The notes: generated from the letters alone by a model not told the origin. DNA of 64,000 bases from Haematobacter massiliensis (GCF_000740795.1 NZ_JGYG01000002.1:434001-498000); one strand, 5' to 3'; shown: positions 53,617 to 63,690, counted from the stretch's first letter. Made by a program: numbers and translations.

Positions 53617-56172
53617 TTCGGCCATCCGGTCCAGCATCTCCCGCATGTCCCGCGAAAGATCCTGCGCCATCATCCGTTTCATCTCGCCAAGGGCAAGGCC
53701 CTGCCGATCCGCATCATAGCGGCGCCAGGTCTCGAATGCCGTGGACATGCGCGCGGCCAGTTGCGGGTTGAGCGGATCCACCTTCAGCAGCCAGTCCGCC
53801 ACAAAGCGGTAGCCCGCGCCATCCGCCCGGTGGAAGGCGGCATGATTCCCCGAAAGCGCGCCTACCACTGCCCGGAAGCGATTGGGCACCTTCCAATCGA
53901 AATCATCGCGAGAGGCGAGATCCCGCGCCAGTTCCACGGCCCGCTCGGGAGCGGCATGGGCAATTTGGAGGCTGAACCACTTGTCCATGACCAGCCTGTC
54001 CCGAGCCCATTGCCGCTGGAACCGGCCCACTTCCTCCTGTCCGCGGCCTATATCCAGCAGGGCGGCGAGGGCGCCGAGCTGCTCCGTCATGTTGTCGGCC
54101 GCCGCGAACTGCCGCGCGGCGCGATGTCCATCGTCAAGCCGCGTGAGGAAACCGAGCGCCGTCAGCCGGAGCGCCCGGCAGCCCGCGGTCCGGGCATCGG
54201 GCGTATAGGGGCCGGGCACATCCATCGCCTCGTAAAGCCGTGACAGGCTGGGGGAGAGAGCTTCGGCCACCACGAGTGTCAATTTCTGCGTGGCAGCATG
54301 GATGCGAGCCGGATCAGGGGTCACACCCGCATCATGGAGCGTCTGTGCCATGTCGTCCTGCGAAGGCAGGCGAAGGGCCAGCGCGCGGAACGCCGGATCA
54401 AGGGCCTCATCCCGCGCCACACGATCCAGCGCCGTGAGGTAGTCGGGCCCGGGCGTCGCGCTCTCCGTCACCATACGGGCCAGAACATCCTTGGCCAGCG
54501 CGCGGCCTGCCTCCCAGCGGTTGAACGGATCGGTATCATGCGCCAGCAGGAAGGCACGCTCCTCGCTTGACGTTTCCCGCTCCAGAATCACCGGGGCTGA
54601 GAAACCGCGGAGAAGGGATGGGATGGGGCGCGTGGGCATGTTCTCGAAGGTGAAGCTCTGCTCCGCCTCCGTCATCTCCAGCACCGTGGTGGGCAGCACC
54701 TCATCCCCGTTCGGGTTCAGGAGGCCAAGAGCCACCGGAATGACGCGCGGCGGTTTGCCGGGCTGACCGGGAGTCGGCGGTGTCTGCTGGGCGAAGGTCA
54801 GGGTGTAGCGCTCGCCCTCATGGCTTTCGCTCACCGTCAGCCGGGGGGTGCCCGCATCAGAATACCAGCGCTTGAACTGCGTCAGATCCCGCCCCGTCGC
54901 TTCGGCAAAGACCGAAAGCCAGTCCTCAATCGTCGCGGCATGCCCGTCCAGCCGGTCGAAATAGAGGTCGAGGGCCTTGCGATAGCCCTCCTCTCCGACC
55001 AGCCGCCGCAGCATCCCGATCAGTTCCGCGCCTTTTTCATAGACGGTGGCGGTGTAGAAATTGTTGATCTCCACGTAGCTTTCGGGACGGACCGGGTGCG
55101 CCAGCGGGCCGTTGTCCTCCCGGAACTGACGGGCGCGCAGGGTCATCACCTCCTCGATCCGCTTCACCGGTTCGGATCGTTCGTCCCGGCAGAACTGCTG
55201 ATCGCGAAAGACCGTCAGACCCTCTTTCAGGCAGAGCTGGAACCAGTCGCGGCATGTGATGCGGTTGCCGGTCCAGTTGTGGAAATACTCATGCGCGATG
55301 ATGCGCTCTATGTTTTCGTAATCCGTGTCCGTCGCGGTTTCCGGGCTGGCCAGCACATAGCGGCTGTTGAAGATGTTCAGCCCCTTGTTCTCCATCGCGC
55401 CCATGTTGAAGTCATCGACCGCGACGATGTTGAAAACGTCCAGATCGTATTCCCGGCCATAGACCCGCTCATCCCAGGCCATTGAGCGTTTGAGCGCATC
55501 CATCGCATAGGCGCAGCGATCCTCATCCCCCGGCCGGACCCATATTGCCAGGTCGATCCTCCGTCCCGAACGCGTCGTGAAACTGCCGCGGTGTGCGACC
55601 AGCTGCCCCGCGACGAGGGCAAAGAGGTAGGAGGGCTTGGCCCAGGGATCGTCCCATTCCGCCCAGCCCGGCCCGGACGCGACGGGATTTCCGTTCGACA
55701 GCATCACCGGCATGTCCGATTCGATCCGCACACGGAAGGTCGCCATCACATCGGGACGGTCGGGATAGAAGGTGATCTTGCGGAAGCCCTCTGCCTCGCA
55801 TTGCGTGCAATACATGCCGTTTGACATGTAAAGCCCTTCGAGGGCGGTGTTGACTGCCGGCGCGATTTCCACTTCCGATTCCCACAGAAACGGCGCCGGT
55901 GGGATCTGTGCCGGCGGAATCGTCAACCCGCTGTCATCGGGCGTGACCTCAAGCAACACCCCGTCGATCCGCGCAGCGATCAGAGACAGGTTCTCGCCAT
56001 CCAGACGGAGGTCGTGGTGACCGTCCCGGGCCGGGTTCGGCCTGAATGCGATTCGCGAGACGACGCGGGTGGCATGCGGTGAAAGGCGGAACGTGATCTC
56101 TACATGGGTTACAAGCCACGCGGGGGGCAGGTAATCGCTCAGCAAGATCGGCGTCGGCGCGATGTCTTTCAT
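53614..56172 (-). CDS. pepN: Aminopeptidase N (M1 family)
   Basis: The 852-residue zinc aminopeptidase has the exopeptidase motif MGAMENKGLNIFNS and the zinc site HEYFHNWTGNRI with the distal Glu in LCLKEGLTVFRDQQF. The N-terminal beta domain and the C-terminal helical domain (DUF3458-type, from about residue 440) have normal length for proteobacterial PepN. It acts in the cytoplasm on peptides. It is a single gene on the minus strand. Confidence 0.97.
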   Translation of the reverse strand: MKDIAPTPILLSDYLPPAWLVTHVEITFRLSPHATRVVSRIAFRPNPARDGHHDLRLDGENLSLIAARIDGVLLEVTPDDSGLTIPPAQIPPAPFLWESEVEIAPAVNTALEGLYMSNGMYCTQCEAEGFRKITFYPDRPDVMATFRVRIESDMPVMLSNGNPVASGPGWAEWDDPWAKPSYLFALVAGQLVAHRGSFTTRSGRRIDLAIWVRPGDEDRCAYAMDALKRSMAWDERVYGREYDLDVFNIVAVDDFNMGAMENKGLNIFNSRYVLASPETATDTDYENIERIIAHEYFHNWTGNRITCRDWFQLCLKEGLTVFRDQQFCRDERSEPVKRIEEVMTLRARQFREDNGPLAHPVRPESYVEINNFYTATVYEKGAELIGMLRRLVGEEGYRKALDLYFDRLDGHAATIEDWLSVFAEATGRDLTQFKRWYSDAGTPRLTVSESHEGERYTLTFAQQTPPTPGQPGKPPRVIPVALGLLNPNGDEVLPTTVLEMTEAEQSFTFENMPTRPIPSLLRGFSAPVILERETSSEERAFLLAHDTDPFNRWEAGRALAKDVLARMVTESATPGPDYLTALDRVARDEALDPAFRALALRLPSQDDMAQTLHDAGVTPDPARIHAATQKLTLVVAEALSPSLSRLYEAMDVPGPYTPDARTAGCRALRLTALGFLTRLDDGHRAARQFAAADNMTEQLGALAALLDIGRGQEEVGRFQRQWARDRLVMDKWFSLQIAHAAPERAVELARDLASRDDFDWKVPNRFRAVVGALSGNHAAFHRADGAGYRFVADWLLKVDPLNPQLAARMSTAFETWRRYDADRQGLALGEMKRMMAQDLSRDMREMLDRMAE

Positions 56173-56292
56173 CTGTCTCTCCGCATGCGCGGGGGAACCT
56201 CCCCCAGAGCAGGAACGTTAGGACAGTCAAGGAGAGGCGTGCAACCCGTCAGCCGGACCTCATGTTCAGCGACGCCACGGCAGGAGAAACCC

Positions 56293-56622
56293 ATGTCCGC
56301 ACCGAACACGAATATCGAGAAGCAGACCCGCCGCCATCGTGGCCCGCTGATCGGAATGATGCTGGTCGTTATATTCGCGGTGGGTATCATCTTCTTCTGG
56401 CTTGCACGCGATACCGCCAACGCTCCCGGCCCCGATGGTGCAGATGTCCAGATCGACGGTCGGACGGGAGCGCCGGTGCAGGATCAGACAGCCCCCGCGA
56501 CTCAGGGTACGGTAACGCCCGGCGCGCCGACGTCCGGCCAGACCGGAACGCCCGGACAGTCCGGACCAGCCGGCACCGTTACGCAGCCTGCCACGCCCAC
56601 ACAGCCGCAGCCCCAGAATTAA
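56293..56622 (+). CDS. Membrane-anchored low-complexity protein
   Basis: The 109-residue product has a basic N-terminus (EKQTRRHRG), a transmembrane helix (PLIGMMLVVIFAVGIIFFWLA) and a periplasmic tail made almost only of Gly, Pro, Thr, Gln and Ala, with repeated TPGQ/TSGQTG units. CAGGAG precedes the ATG. I do not recognise a family; similar short proteins occur next to pepN-type genes but I cannot support a function. A 7-bp inverted repeat CAACTGC/GCAGTTG at 56631-56655 follows the stop. Confidence 0.6.
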   Translation: MSAPNTNIEKQTRRHRGPLIGMMLVVIFAVGIIFFWLARDTANAPGPDGADVQIDGRTGAPVQDQTAPATQGTVTPGAPTSGQTGTPGQSGPAGTVTQPATPTQPQPQN

Positions 56623-56694
56623 GCGCGTAACAACTGCCTTTCATTTCAGCAGTTGAGCGGTATGTGGTGTCTGAGCAGACGATGACCGCTTCTT

Positions 56695-56728
56695 TTTTGC
56701 GACCGGAGTTCATACATTGGTCGCAAAA
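56695..56728 (+). promoter_or_regulatory. Perfect inverted repeat upstream of the glutaminase-like gene
   Basis: Two 10-bp arms TTTTGCGACC and GGTCGCAAAA are separated by 14 bp and end 13 bp before the ATG of the next gene. The place and symmetry fit an operator for a dimeric regulator. In RNA the same arms would form a stem close to the ribosome-binding site GGGGAAAA, so control at translation is also possible. Confidence 0.55.
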
Positions 56729-56741
56729 GCGGGGAAAAGTC

Positions 56742-57521
56742 ATGTCACGCCCGGTTGTGGGAATCATCGGCAATTATCTGGATATCGAGGGCCGTTACCG
56801 CGGCCACGCGGGCGGCGTCATCAACAGTGAGGCCGTCGCGCTGGTCTCGCAGGGTGTTCCGCTCGTGATACCGGCCGATCCGCGACTCGTGTCCGTCGAG
56901 GATTTGATGGAGGCATGTGATGGCTTCCTTCTGACCGGCGGGCGCCCCAACGTGCACCCTTCCGAATATGGCGAGGAAGCGACGGAAGCCCATGGCAGCT
57001 TCGAGCGGGAGCGGGACGCGATCACGCTGCCGCTTGTGCGGGCCTGCGTGGAGCGTGGCCAGCCCTTCCTTGGTATCTGCCGGGGTTTTCAGGAAGTGAA
57101 CGTTGCCATGGGCGGTTCGCTGTTTCCGGAGATCAGAGACCTTCCGGGCCGTATGAACCACCGTATGCCCCCCGATGGCACGCTGGAGGAGAAGTTCGCC
57201 CTCCGGCATATCGTGAAGTTCACAAAAGGTGGCGTGTTCAACCGGCTGATGGGCACGGATGAGGTGATGACCAATACCCTGCATGGCCAGGGTATCAATC
57301 GCGCCGGCGCGCGTATCGTCATCGATGGTTACGCCCCGGACGGCACGCCGGAAGCGATTTATGTCAAGGACGCGCCCGGGTTCACCCTGTCGGTTCAATG
57401 GCACCCCGAATGGAATGCCGCGAACGACCCTGTCTCCCGCCCGCTGTTCGAGGCCTTCGGTCAGGCGCTGGAGGATTTTGCCAGCGCCCGCCGCGGACGG
57501 AAGCTGCTCAGGACAGCCTGA
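56742..57521 (+). CDS. Class I glutamine amidotransferase-like hydrolase (PuuD/gamma-Glu-GABA hydrolase family)
   Basis: The 259-residue protein has the glutaminase triad: Cys113 in FLGICRGFQEVNVAMGG, His221 and Glu223 in SVQWHPEW. LTGGRPNVHPSEYGEE and RMNHRMPPDG fit the peptidase C26/PuuD family that splits gamma-glutamyl amides such as gamma-glutamyl-GABA. No polyamine-degradation gene is next to it. The ATG at 56742 is preceded by GGGGAAAAG; upstream in-frame sequence crosses the inverted repeat and is not coding. Confidence 0.9.
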   Translation: MSRPVVGIIGNYLDIEGRYRGHAGGVINSEAVALVSQGVPLVIPADPRLVSVEDLMEACDGFLLTGGRPNVHPSEYGEEATEAHGSFERERDAITLPLVRACVERGQPFLGICRGFQEVNVAMGGSLFPEIRDLPGRMNHRMPPDGTLEEKFALRHIVKFTKGGVFNRLMGTDEVMTNTLHGQGINRAGARIVIDGYAPDGTPEAIYVKDAPGFTLSVQWHPEWNAANDPVSRPLFEAFGQALEDFASARRGRKLLRTA

Positions 57522-57533
57522 GCAGCAGACCGA

Positions 57534-58742
57534 TCAGGCCACCGTTGCCTCGCGCAGCACTTCCGCAACCGCGGATGCCAGCCGGGGCACGCTTTCGGCA
57601 TTCAGCCCGGCCACGTTGAAGCGGCTGTCGTCCACCATGTAGATGGCGAATTCCGCCCTCAGCCGCAGCACTTCCGCCTGCGTCAGCCCGAGGCGGGAGA
57701 ACATGCCACGGTGACGGGCGACGAAATCGAACCGGTCGGAGTTGGTCGCTGTCCGCAACGCGGCTGCAAGCTGCTCCCGCAGGGCAAGCATCCCGTCCCG
57801 CACGTCGCGAAGCTCCGCTTCCCAGTCGGCGCGGAGGTCTTTGTCCTCAAGGATCATCGTCACGATCCGTGCGCCATGATCCGGGGCAAAGGAGTAGTTC
57901 ACCCGGTTCAGCGCCGCGAGATTGTCCTGCGCCAGATCGCGCGCCGCGCTGTCCGCCGCCACAGCGAACACGATGCCCGCCCGATCGCGATAAAGGCCGA
58001 AGTTCTTGGAGCAGCTCGCCGCTATGAGAACTTCCGGCAGGCGGGACACCAGAAGCCGCGTCGCCGCCGCGTCCTCCTCGATCCCGTCGCCGAAGCCCTG
58101 ATAGGCGATATCGACCAGCGCGACGGCCTTCCGCTCGAGGAGCAGATCGGCAATGCGGTCCCACAGCGCGGCAGTCGGATTGGCGCCCGTCGGGTTGTGA
58201 CAGCAACCGTGCAGCAGGACGATATCGCCCTCCGCCACACCCGCGAGATCGGCCAGCAGTCCCGCCTCGTCCACCTCGCCGGTTTCGGTGTCGAAGTAGC
58301 GATATCCCCGATGGGCGATACCCAGATGGCGCGCGATCGACGGATGGTTGGGCCAGGTCGGCTCGGGTATCCACAGCGTCGCGCCCGGTGTCGCCGCGCG
58401 GGCGAGCTCCAGCGCCTGGTGCAGCGCGCCCGTGCCGCCGGGGGTTGCCGCCGCCGCAATCCGGTCGAGCGGGCGATCCCTGCCCAGCACGAGTTTGGCC
58501 ATTGCCAGCAGATAGGCCGGATCGCCGGCCAGAGCGGTATAGGCCTTGGTCGGCTGTGTCTCCGCCAGCCGCTTCTCCGCCGCGCGGACGGCGCGCATGA
58601 CGGGCGTATGGCCCGTCGCGTCCTTGTAGACACCGACGCCAAGGTCCACCTTCTCCGCCCGGGGATCGGCGCGGAAAAGCTGCGTGATGTGCAGGATCTT
58701 GTCGGCAGGCTGCGGTTTCAGATTCGAAAGCACGGGATTCAT
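57534..58742 (-). CDS. Aromatic/aspartate aminotransferase (PLP, class I, tyrB/aspC type)
   Basis: The 402-residue PLP enzyme matches the Iα aspartate/aromatic aminotransferase group: KVDLGVGVYKDATG at the N-terminus, LLHGCCHNPTGANPT, VDIAYQGFGDG (PLP-binding Asp/Tyr) and the Schiff-base Lys in AASCSKNFGLYRDRAG. The aromatic or acidic substrate preference is not certain. Its start overlaps the sseA stop (ATGA), so it is the second gene of that pair; both can act on sulfur amino acid-derived 2-oxo acids. Confidence 0.93.
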   Translation of the reverse strand: MNPVLSNLKPQPADKILHITQLFRADPRAEKVDLGVGVYKDATGHTPVMRAVRAAEKRLAETQPTKAYTALAGDPAYLLAMAKLVLGRDRPLDRIAAAATPGGTGALHQALELARAATPGATLWIPEPTWPNHPSIARHLGIAHRGYRYFDTETGEVDEAGLLADLAGVAEGDIVLLHGCCHNPTGANPTAALWDRIADLLLERKAVALVDIAYQGFGDGIEEDAAATRLLVSRLPEVLIAASCSKNFGLYRDRAGIVFAVAADSAARDLAQDNLAALNRVNYSFAPDHGARIVTMILEDKDLRADWEAELRDVRDGMLALREQLAAALRTATNSDRFDFVARHRGMFSRLGLTQAEVLRLRAEFAIYMVDDSRFNVAGLNAESVPRLASAVAEVLREATVA

Positions 58743-59587
58743 CCTTTCTCGACGGGGAGGTCTTCTCTCCCGCCCCATTCGGTCCATGAGCCATCGTAGA
58801 GGGCGTGGCCCTGATTGCCGATGCGTTCGAGCGCGAGGCTCAGCACCGCCGCCGTCACCCCGGAGCCGCAGCTGGTGATGACGGGCGCGTCGAGGTCTAT
58901 GCCGGCAGTGGTGAAGGCCATGCGCAGAGCCTCATTGTCCTTCAGGGTGCCGTCTGCGTTCAGCACCGTCTTGAAGGGCACATTCCGCGCGCCGGGAATG
59001 TGGCCGGAGCGCAGACCCGCGCGCGGCTCGGGAACCTCGCCGCGGAAGCGCTCGCCTGCCCGGGCATCGGCGATGTTCGGTGCGCCGCTCCCGATGCTTG
59101 CCAGAACCTCGGCCGCGCTGCGGACGAGGTCCGGTCGAATATGCGGCTGAAAGTTCCCGCCCCCCACTGCTGCAGGGCCGCTTTCAACGGGCCGCCCCTC
59201 CGCCCGCCACTTCGGCAGGCCACCGTCCATCACCGCGATCCGGTCGAACCCCATATGGCGGAACAGCCACCAGACCCGTGCCGCCGAAAACAGGCCCGCA
59301 CCGTCATAGACCACGACCTGATCGCCATCACGGATGCCCAGGTCGGCCAGTGCCGCGGCGAAGTCCTCCGTAGGTGGCACCATATGGGGCAGGGGGCTGG
59401 CCGGATCGCTCACCGCGTCGATATCAAAGAAACGGGCACCGGGAAGGTGGGCGGCCTCGAACTCGGCCCCGGGGTCGCGCTTGTCGGCAGGCATATACCA
59501 CGAGGCGTCGAGCAGCTTCAGCGCCGGATCATCCAGCCGGGCCGCGACCCAATCGGTTGAAACAAGGGTTTTCGGATCGTCCGGCAT
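58739..59587 (-). CDS. sseA: 3-mercaptopyruvate sulfurtransferase
   Basis: The 282-residue protein has two rhodanese domains; the active-site loop is CGSGVTA with Cys240, the form typical of mercaptopyruvate sulfurtransferases rather than thiosulfate-specific CRxGx[R/T]. Domain 1 has LLDASWYMP and HLPGARFFDID; domain 2 has IADARAGERFRGEVPEPRAGLRSGHIPGARNVPF. It is coupled to the aminotransferase gene, which could supply mercaptopyruvate from cysteine. GAGGGAG precedes the ATG. Confidence 0.95.
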   Translation of the reverse strand: MPDDPKTLVSTDWVAARLDDPALKLLDASWYMPADKRDPGAEFEAAHLPGARFFDIDAVSDPASPLPHMVPPTEDFAAALADLGIRDGDQVVVYDGAGLFSAARVWWLFRHMGFDRIAVMDGGLPKWRAEGRPVESGPAAVGGGNFQPHIRPDLVRSAAEVLASIGSGAPNIADARAGERFRGEVPEPRAGLRSGHIPGARNVPFKTVLNADGTLKDNEALRMAFTTAGIDLDAPVITSCGSGVTAAVLSLALERIGNQGHALYDGSWTEWGGREDLPVEKG

Positions 59588-59821
59588 CGCGCTCTCCCTC
59601 TGTGCAGCGCGTTATGACGCCGCGGCGCCGGACAGGCAAGAGCGTCAAGACGCCTCCTGCAAGGCCATCGCAGGCCGGATTGGGTCCGCAGCGCATCCCC
59701 GGATGTCGCTTTCATGGCAGCTTTGAGCGCTGTTCGTTTGCGGATCAGACCGAAGCGCGTTGGAGGCAGCCAGCGGGGATCGGCCGAAAACGGTAACCAC
59801 ACCTGCGAGTGCGCGCCGTAC

Positions 59822-60295
59822 TCAACCCCGATCCCGGAGCAGGCGCTGCTTCTGCCGGTTCCAGTCGCGCTTGGCCTCGGTCTCGCGCTTGTCGGCGACT
59901 TTCTTGCCCTTGGCGATGCCGATCTTCAGCTTCACGATGCCACGGTCATTGAAATACATCGACAGGGGAACCACGGTCATGCCCTCTCGCGCGGTAGCGT
60001 TCCAGAGCCGCGACAGCTCCCGCCGGGAGACGAGCAGCTTGCGCCGCCGCCGCTCCTCATGGCCGAAGATACCCGCTTCCTTGTACGCTGCGATGTAGGA
60101 GTTGATGAGCCACAGCTCCCCCTGCTCCACATTCGCATAGCTTTCCGCGATATTGGACTGGCCGCGGCGGAGGGATTTCACCTCCGACCCGGTCAGGATG
60201 ATACCTGCTTCGAGGTCGCTCTCGATGAAATAGTCGAACCGCGCGCGGCGGTTCTCGGCAATGAGCTTGGAGTTGGGATCGGATTTCTGGGCCAT
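59822..60295 (-). CDS. smpB: SsrA-binding protein SmpB
   Basis: The 157-residue protein binds tmRNA and guides it to stalled ribosomes. Family pieces are [60 protein letters not shown] and the basic tail [27 protein letters not shown]. The ATG at 60295 is the family-typical start ([10 protein letters not shown]). The 234-bp gap to its left, up to the sseA start, shows nothing further. Confidence 0.97.
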   Translation of the reverse strand: MAQKSDPNSKLIAENRRARFDYFIESDLEAGIILTGSEVKSLRRGQSNIAESYANVEQGELWLINSYIAAYKEAGIFGHEERRRRKLLVSRRELSRLWNATAREGMTVVPLSMYFNDRGIVKLKIGIAKGKKVADKRETEAKRDWNRQKQRLLRDRG

Positions 60296-60400
60296 GATCG
60301 CCGTCAGATAGGGGAGAGGAACCGCCCTGTCCACTCACTTGGCGCACATCGGGGGCGCCGTCCCCCGATGGCCTGATGAAAATGCGCCTCGCGCGGGGCG

Positions 60401-61273
60401 TCAGAACAGCTCCGCATGCTCCATCGCGGCGCGGATCGCGGCCTTGGTCTTGTCACTGAGCGGAGTGAGCGGCAGCCGCACCTCCTCCGCGCAGCGCCCG
60501 AGCAGCGACAGGCCGTATTTCGCCCCAGCCACACCGGGTTCAAGGAAGATCGCGGTGTGCAGCGGCATCAGCCTGTCCTGATAGTCCAGCGCCTTGGCGT
60601 AATCGCCTGCGAGGGTCGCCGCCTGAAACTCGGCGCACAGCCGGGGCGCGACATTGGCCGTAACGGAGATGCAGCCGACGCCGCCATGAGCGTTGAAGCC
60701 GAGCGCCGTCGCATCCTCGCCCGAAAGCTGGATGAAGTCCGGCCCGCAGAACTGCCGCTGGAGCGAGACCCGTTCGATCTTGCCGGTGGCATCCTTCACG
60801 CCCACGATCCGCGGCAGCTTTGCAAGCTCTCCCATCGTTTCCGGCATCATGTCCACCACGGAGCGTCCGGGGATGTTGTAGATGATGATCGGCAGGGAGG
60901 AGGCGTCGTGCATCGCGGTGAAATGCGCGACCATCCCGGCTTGCGTGGGCTTGTTGTAATAGGGCGTCACAACGAGCGCCGCAGAGGCGCCTGCGGCTTC
61001 GGCATGGCGGATCAGGTCAATGCCCTCCGCCGTCGCGTTGGAGCCTGCGCCCGCGATCACCGGCACGCGGCCCCGCGCGATGCGCACGACCTCCTCGATG
61101 ACGCGGCCATGCTCTTCATGCGTGAGCGTCGGGCTTTCACCGGTGGTGCCTACGGGAACGAGGCCGCTCGACCCCTCCGCGATATGCCATTCGACCAGGC
61201 TCTCGAGCGTGGCGAGATCGAGCTTTCCGTCCTTGAACGGCGTGACCAGAGCTGGAAGAGACCCCTTGAACAT
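60401..61273 (-). CDS. dapA: 4-hydroxy-tetrahydrodipicolinate synthase
   Basis: The 290-residue (beta/alpha)8 enzyme condenses pyruvate with aspartate semialdehyde in lysine and diaminopimelate synthesis. It has [23 protein letters not shown], the catalytic Tyr132 in IIYNIPGRS and the Schiff-base Lys160 in [16 protein letters not shown] precedes the ATG. It provides diaminopimelate for the peptidoglycan that the mur genes of this window assemble. Confidence 0.97.
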   Translation of the reverse strand: MFKGSLPALVTPFKDGKLDLATLESLVEWHIAEGSSGLVPVGTTGESPTLTHEEHGRVIEEVVRIARGRVPVIAGAGSNATAEGIDLIRHAEAAGASAALVVTPYYNKPTQAGMVAHFTAMHDASSLPIIIYNIPGRSVVDMMPETMGELAKLPRIVGVKDATGKIERVSLQRQFCGPDFIQLSGEDATALGFNAHGGVGCISVTANVAPRLCAEFQAATLAGDYAKALDYQDRLMPLHTAIFLEPGVAGAKYGLSLLGRCAEEVRLPLTPLSDKTKAAIRAAMEHAELF

Positions 61274-61419
61274 CGTGCACCTCCTTGGGCTTCCAGCCCG
61301 GTTCCTTCGGGCGCCTTTTAATCATCGCGGAAGCGGTTGCCAACTGGCCCTATTGTGAGTTGGAGGACGCCTCGCGCATCGTTACACTCCCGGTAAAATT
61401 AAGAAGCAGGTTCCGTCAC

Positions 61420-63375
61420 ATGTCCCGTCTCGTCCCCGCCTTTGCAGCGGCCTTTCTGCTGGCATCGTTCGCCGCGCCCTTTGCCCAGGCCGCGGCGGAG
61501 CAGCGCCCGGCGAACCGTCTTGCCGCCGCGCTGGAGGCCGCCGGCCGGCAGGACTGGGACTCGGCGCAGGCCTCTGCCCGGACGGGGGGGCCGGTCGCGG
61601 CCGATATCATCGAATGGCTGCGGCTCCGGCAGGGGGAGGGGAGCTTCGGTGCCTATACCGCCTTCGTGGCACGGCACGGCGACTGGCCGGGGATCGACCT
61701 GGTGCGGCGACGGGGGGAAGCGGCGATACCGCCGGGTGCCGACCCGGACCGTGTGATCGGCTTCTTCGGGGCGCAGCGCCCGCTGACCGGGCAGGGAGCG
61801 CTGGCGCTCGGCGCGGCCCTGAAGGCCAAGGGACAGCCGGACAAGGCGGCAGCGGTCGTCACCCGCGCCTGGCGGGAACTGCCGCTCACGGAGAGCGAAC
61901 AGGCCGCGCTGATCTCCGCCTGGCCCGCGCTGCTGGCAAAGCATCATGTCGAGCGGCTGGACAACATGCTCTGGCGCGAACGGTTTACCGATGCGGAGCG
62001 GATGCTGCCGCTGGTCAACGGAAGCTGGCAGGCGCTGGCGCGCGCGCGGATCGCCCTGCGTCGCGATCTGCCGGGCGTGGACGGTTTCATCAACGCGGTG
62101 CCCGACAGGGCGCAGTCCGACCCCGGTCTTGCCTGGGAGCGGTTCGCCTGGCGGATGCGCAAGAGCCGCTATGAGGAAGCGGCGCTGTATCTCGACGGGC
62201 TGGACCGCAGCCCCGCCTCCCTCGGCAGGCCGGAGATCTGGGCGGAGCGGCGGGCGCTGCTGGCGCGGCGGGAGATGCGGCTCGGCGATACCAAGCTGGC
62301 CTACCGTCTGGCGTCGCAGCACGGGCTGAGCAAGGGCGCGGATTATGCCGATCTCGAATGGCTCGCGGGCTATATCGCGTTGCAGCGGCTGAACAATCCC
62401 AGACAGGCGATGGCGCATTTCCGCAATGTGCGGACTGCGGTGAACTCCCCCATCAGCCTCGGGCGTGCGGCCTATTGGGAGGGGCGTGCGGCGGAAGCCG
62501 CGGGCGACCGCAAGGCCGCCGGAGCGGCCTATGCCCTGGCCGCCGAGTTTCAGACCGGCTTCTATGGCCAGCTCGCGGCGGAGCGGATCGGCCAACCCAT
62601 GAAGACCGATCTGGCAGGAACGGCCAAGGTGCCCGACTGGCGCAGCGCGCCCTTCACCCGCGATTCGCGCTTTCAGGCGGCGGGGCTTCTGCAGGCGGCA
62701 GGAGCCCGGGATCAGGCGAAGCGGTTCTACATCGCGCTTGCCGGTTCGCTCGATGCGACCGGACTGGCGCAGTTGGGGGAGGCGGCGCTGGCGAAGGGGG
62801 AGCCGAATATCGCGCTTCTGGTCGCGAAGGAGGCGGCCTCCCGCTCCATCGTCCTGCCGCGCGCCTATTTCCCGACGATGGAGCTCGCCCGGCTCGACCT
62901 GCCGGTGGAGCGGGCGCTGGCGCTGTCCATCGCGCGGCGGGAGAGCGAGTTTGACGCGGGCGTCGTCTCGTCGGCGGGCGCGCGGGGGCTGATGCAGGTC
63001 ATGCCCGGCACCGCCGAGCAGATGTCGCGCAAGCTGGGCGTGGCATTCGCGCCACAGAAGCTGACCAGCGACTGGACCTACAACGCCCGGATGGGCGCCG
63101 CCTATCTCGCGCATCTGAAGGAGGAATTCGGCGGCTCCGTGGCGCTTCTGGCGGCAGGCTACAACGCCGGGCCGGGGCGGGTCAGGGAGTGGATCGCGAC
63201 CTATGGCGATCCTCGCTCCCGCGAGGTGGACGTGGTGGACTGGATCGAGAGCATCCCCCTTACCGAAACCAGGAACTACGTGATGCGCGTGGCGGAGGCG
63301 CTTCCCATCTACCGCGCGCGGCTTGCCGGCAAGACGGTGGAACTGCGCCCCACGGCGGATCTGAAGTCGCGCTAG
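61420..63375 (+). CDS. slt: Soluble lytic murein transglycosylase (Slt70-type)
   Basis: The 651-residue periplasmic enzyme has a signal peptide (VPAFAAAFLLASFAAPFAQA), a long alpha-superhelical U-domain (about 45-480) with repeated helix pairs rich in Ala/Arg, and a C-terminal SLT domain with the catalytic Glu508 in ARRESEFDAGVVSSAGARGLMQVMPGTAEQM and AAGYNAGPGRVREW. It cuts glycan strands to 1,6-anhydro products. It is divergent from dapA, and the shared 146-bp region must contain both promoters. Confidence 0.95.
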   Translation: MSRLVPAFAAAFLLASFAAPFAQAAAEQRPANRLAAALEAAGRQDWDSAQASARTGGPVAADIIEWLRLRQGEGSFGAYTAFVARHGDWPGIDLVRRRGEAAIPPGADPDRVIGFFGAQRPLTGQGALALGAALKAKGQPDKAAAVVTRAWRELPLTESEQAALISAWPALLAKHHVERLDNMLWRERFTDAERMLPLVNGSWQALARARIALRRDLPGVDGFINAVPDRAQSDPGLAWERFAWRMRKSRYEEAALYLDGLDRSPASLGRPEIWAERRALLARREMRLGDTKLAYRLASQHGLSKGADYADLEWLAGYIALQRLNNPRQAMAHFRNVRTAVNSPISLGRAAYWEGRAAEAAGDRKAAGAAYALAAEFQTGFYGQLAAERIGQPMKTDLAGTAKVPDWRSAPFTRDSRFQAAGLLQAAGARDQAKRFYIALAGSLDATGLAQLGEAALAKGEPNIALLVAKEAASRSIVLPRAYFPTMELARLDLPVERALALSIARRESEFDAGVVSSAGARGLMQVMPGTAEQMSRKLGVAFAPQKLTSDWTYNARMGAAYLAHLKEEFGGSVALLAAGYNAGPGRVREWIATYGDPRSREVDVVDWIESIPLTETRNYVMRVAEALPIYRARLAGKTVELRPTADLKSR

Positions 63376-63690
63376 AGCAGCGTTTCAACGCGCAGAACGA
63401 TGTGCCCGGCTTGCAGCTTGCACGGCCTGCCATCCGCCCTCAGGACGGCCGGCATGACCACAGCCGAGGCTTTCGGTCCCGACGCTCACCCGCACCCGCC
63501 CGGACAGCGATCTGCCCCGCCGTGTCCGGGCGTCCGGCGGCGGCTTCATTCAAAGCCAGAGCCGGGGCAGGCGGCGTGGCATTGCCGGTATCCCTGCGGC
63601 GATGTCTGTGGGTTGAGCCCGGCGACAACTCGCGATGCCCCGCGAGCCGGCGCAGGCCTGCACGCGATCCAGCACCCCGGGCCGGCCCGC
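63376..63690. other. Intergenic region after slt
   Basis: The 315-bp gap between convergent genes holds no convincing gene. A perfect 9-bp stem GCCCGGACA/TGTCCGGGC with a 16-nt loop lies at 63498-63541, and a second, CATTGCCG/CGGCGATG with one wobble pair, is about 50 bp further on. These may act in termination, though T tracts are absent. Confidence 0.5.
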
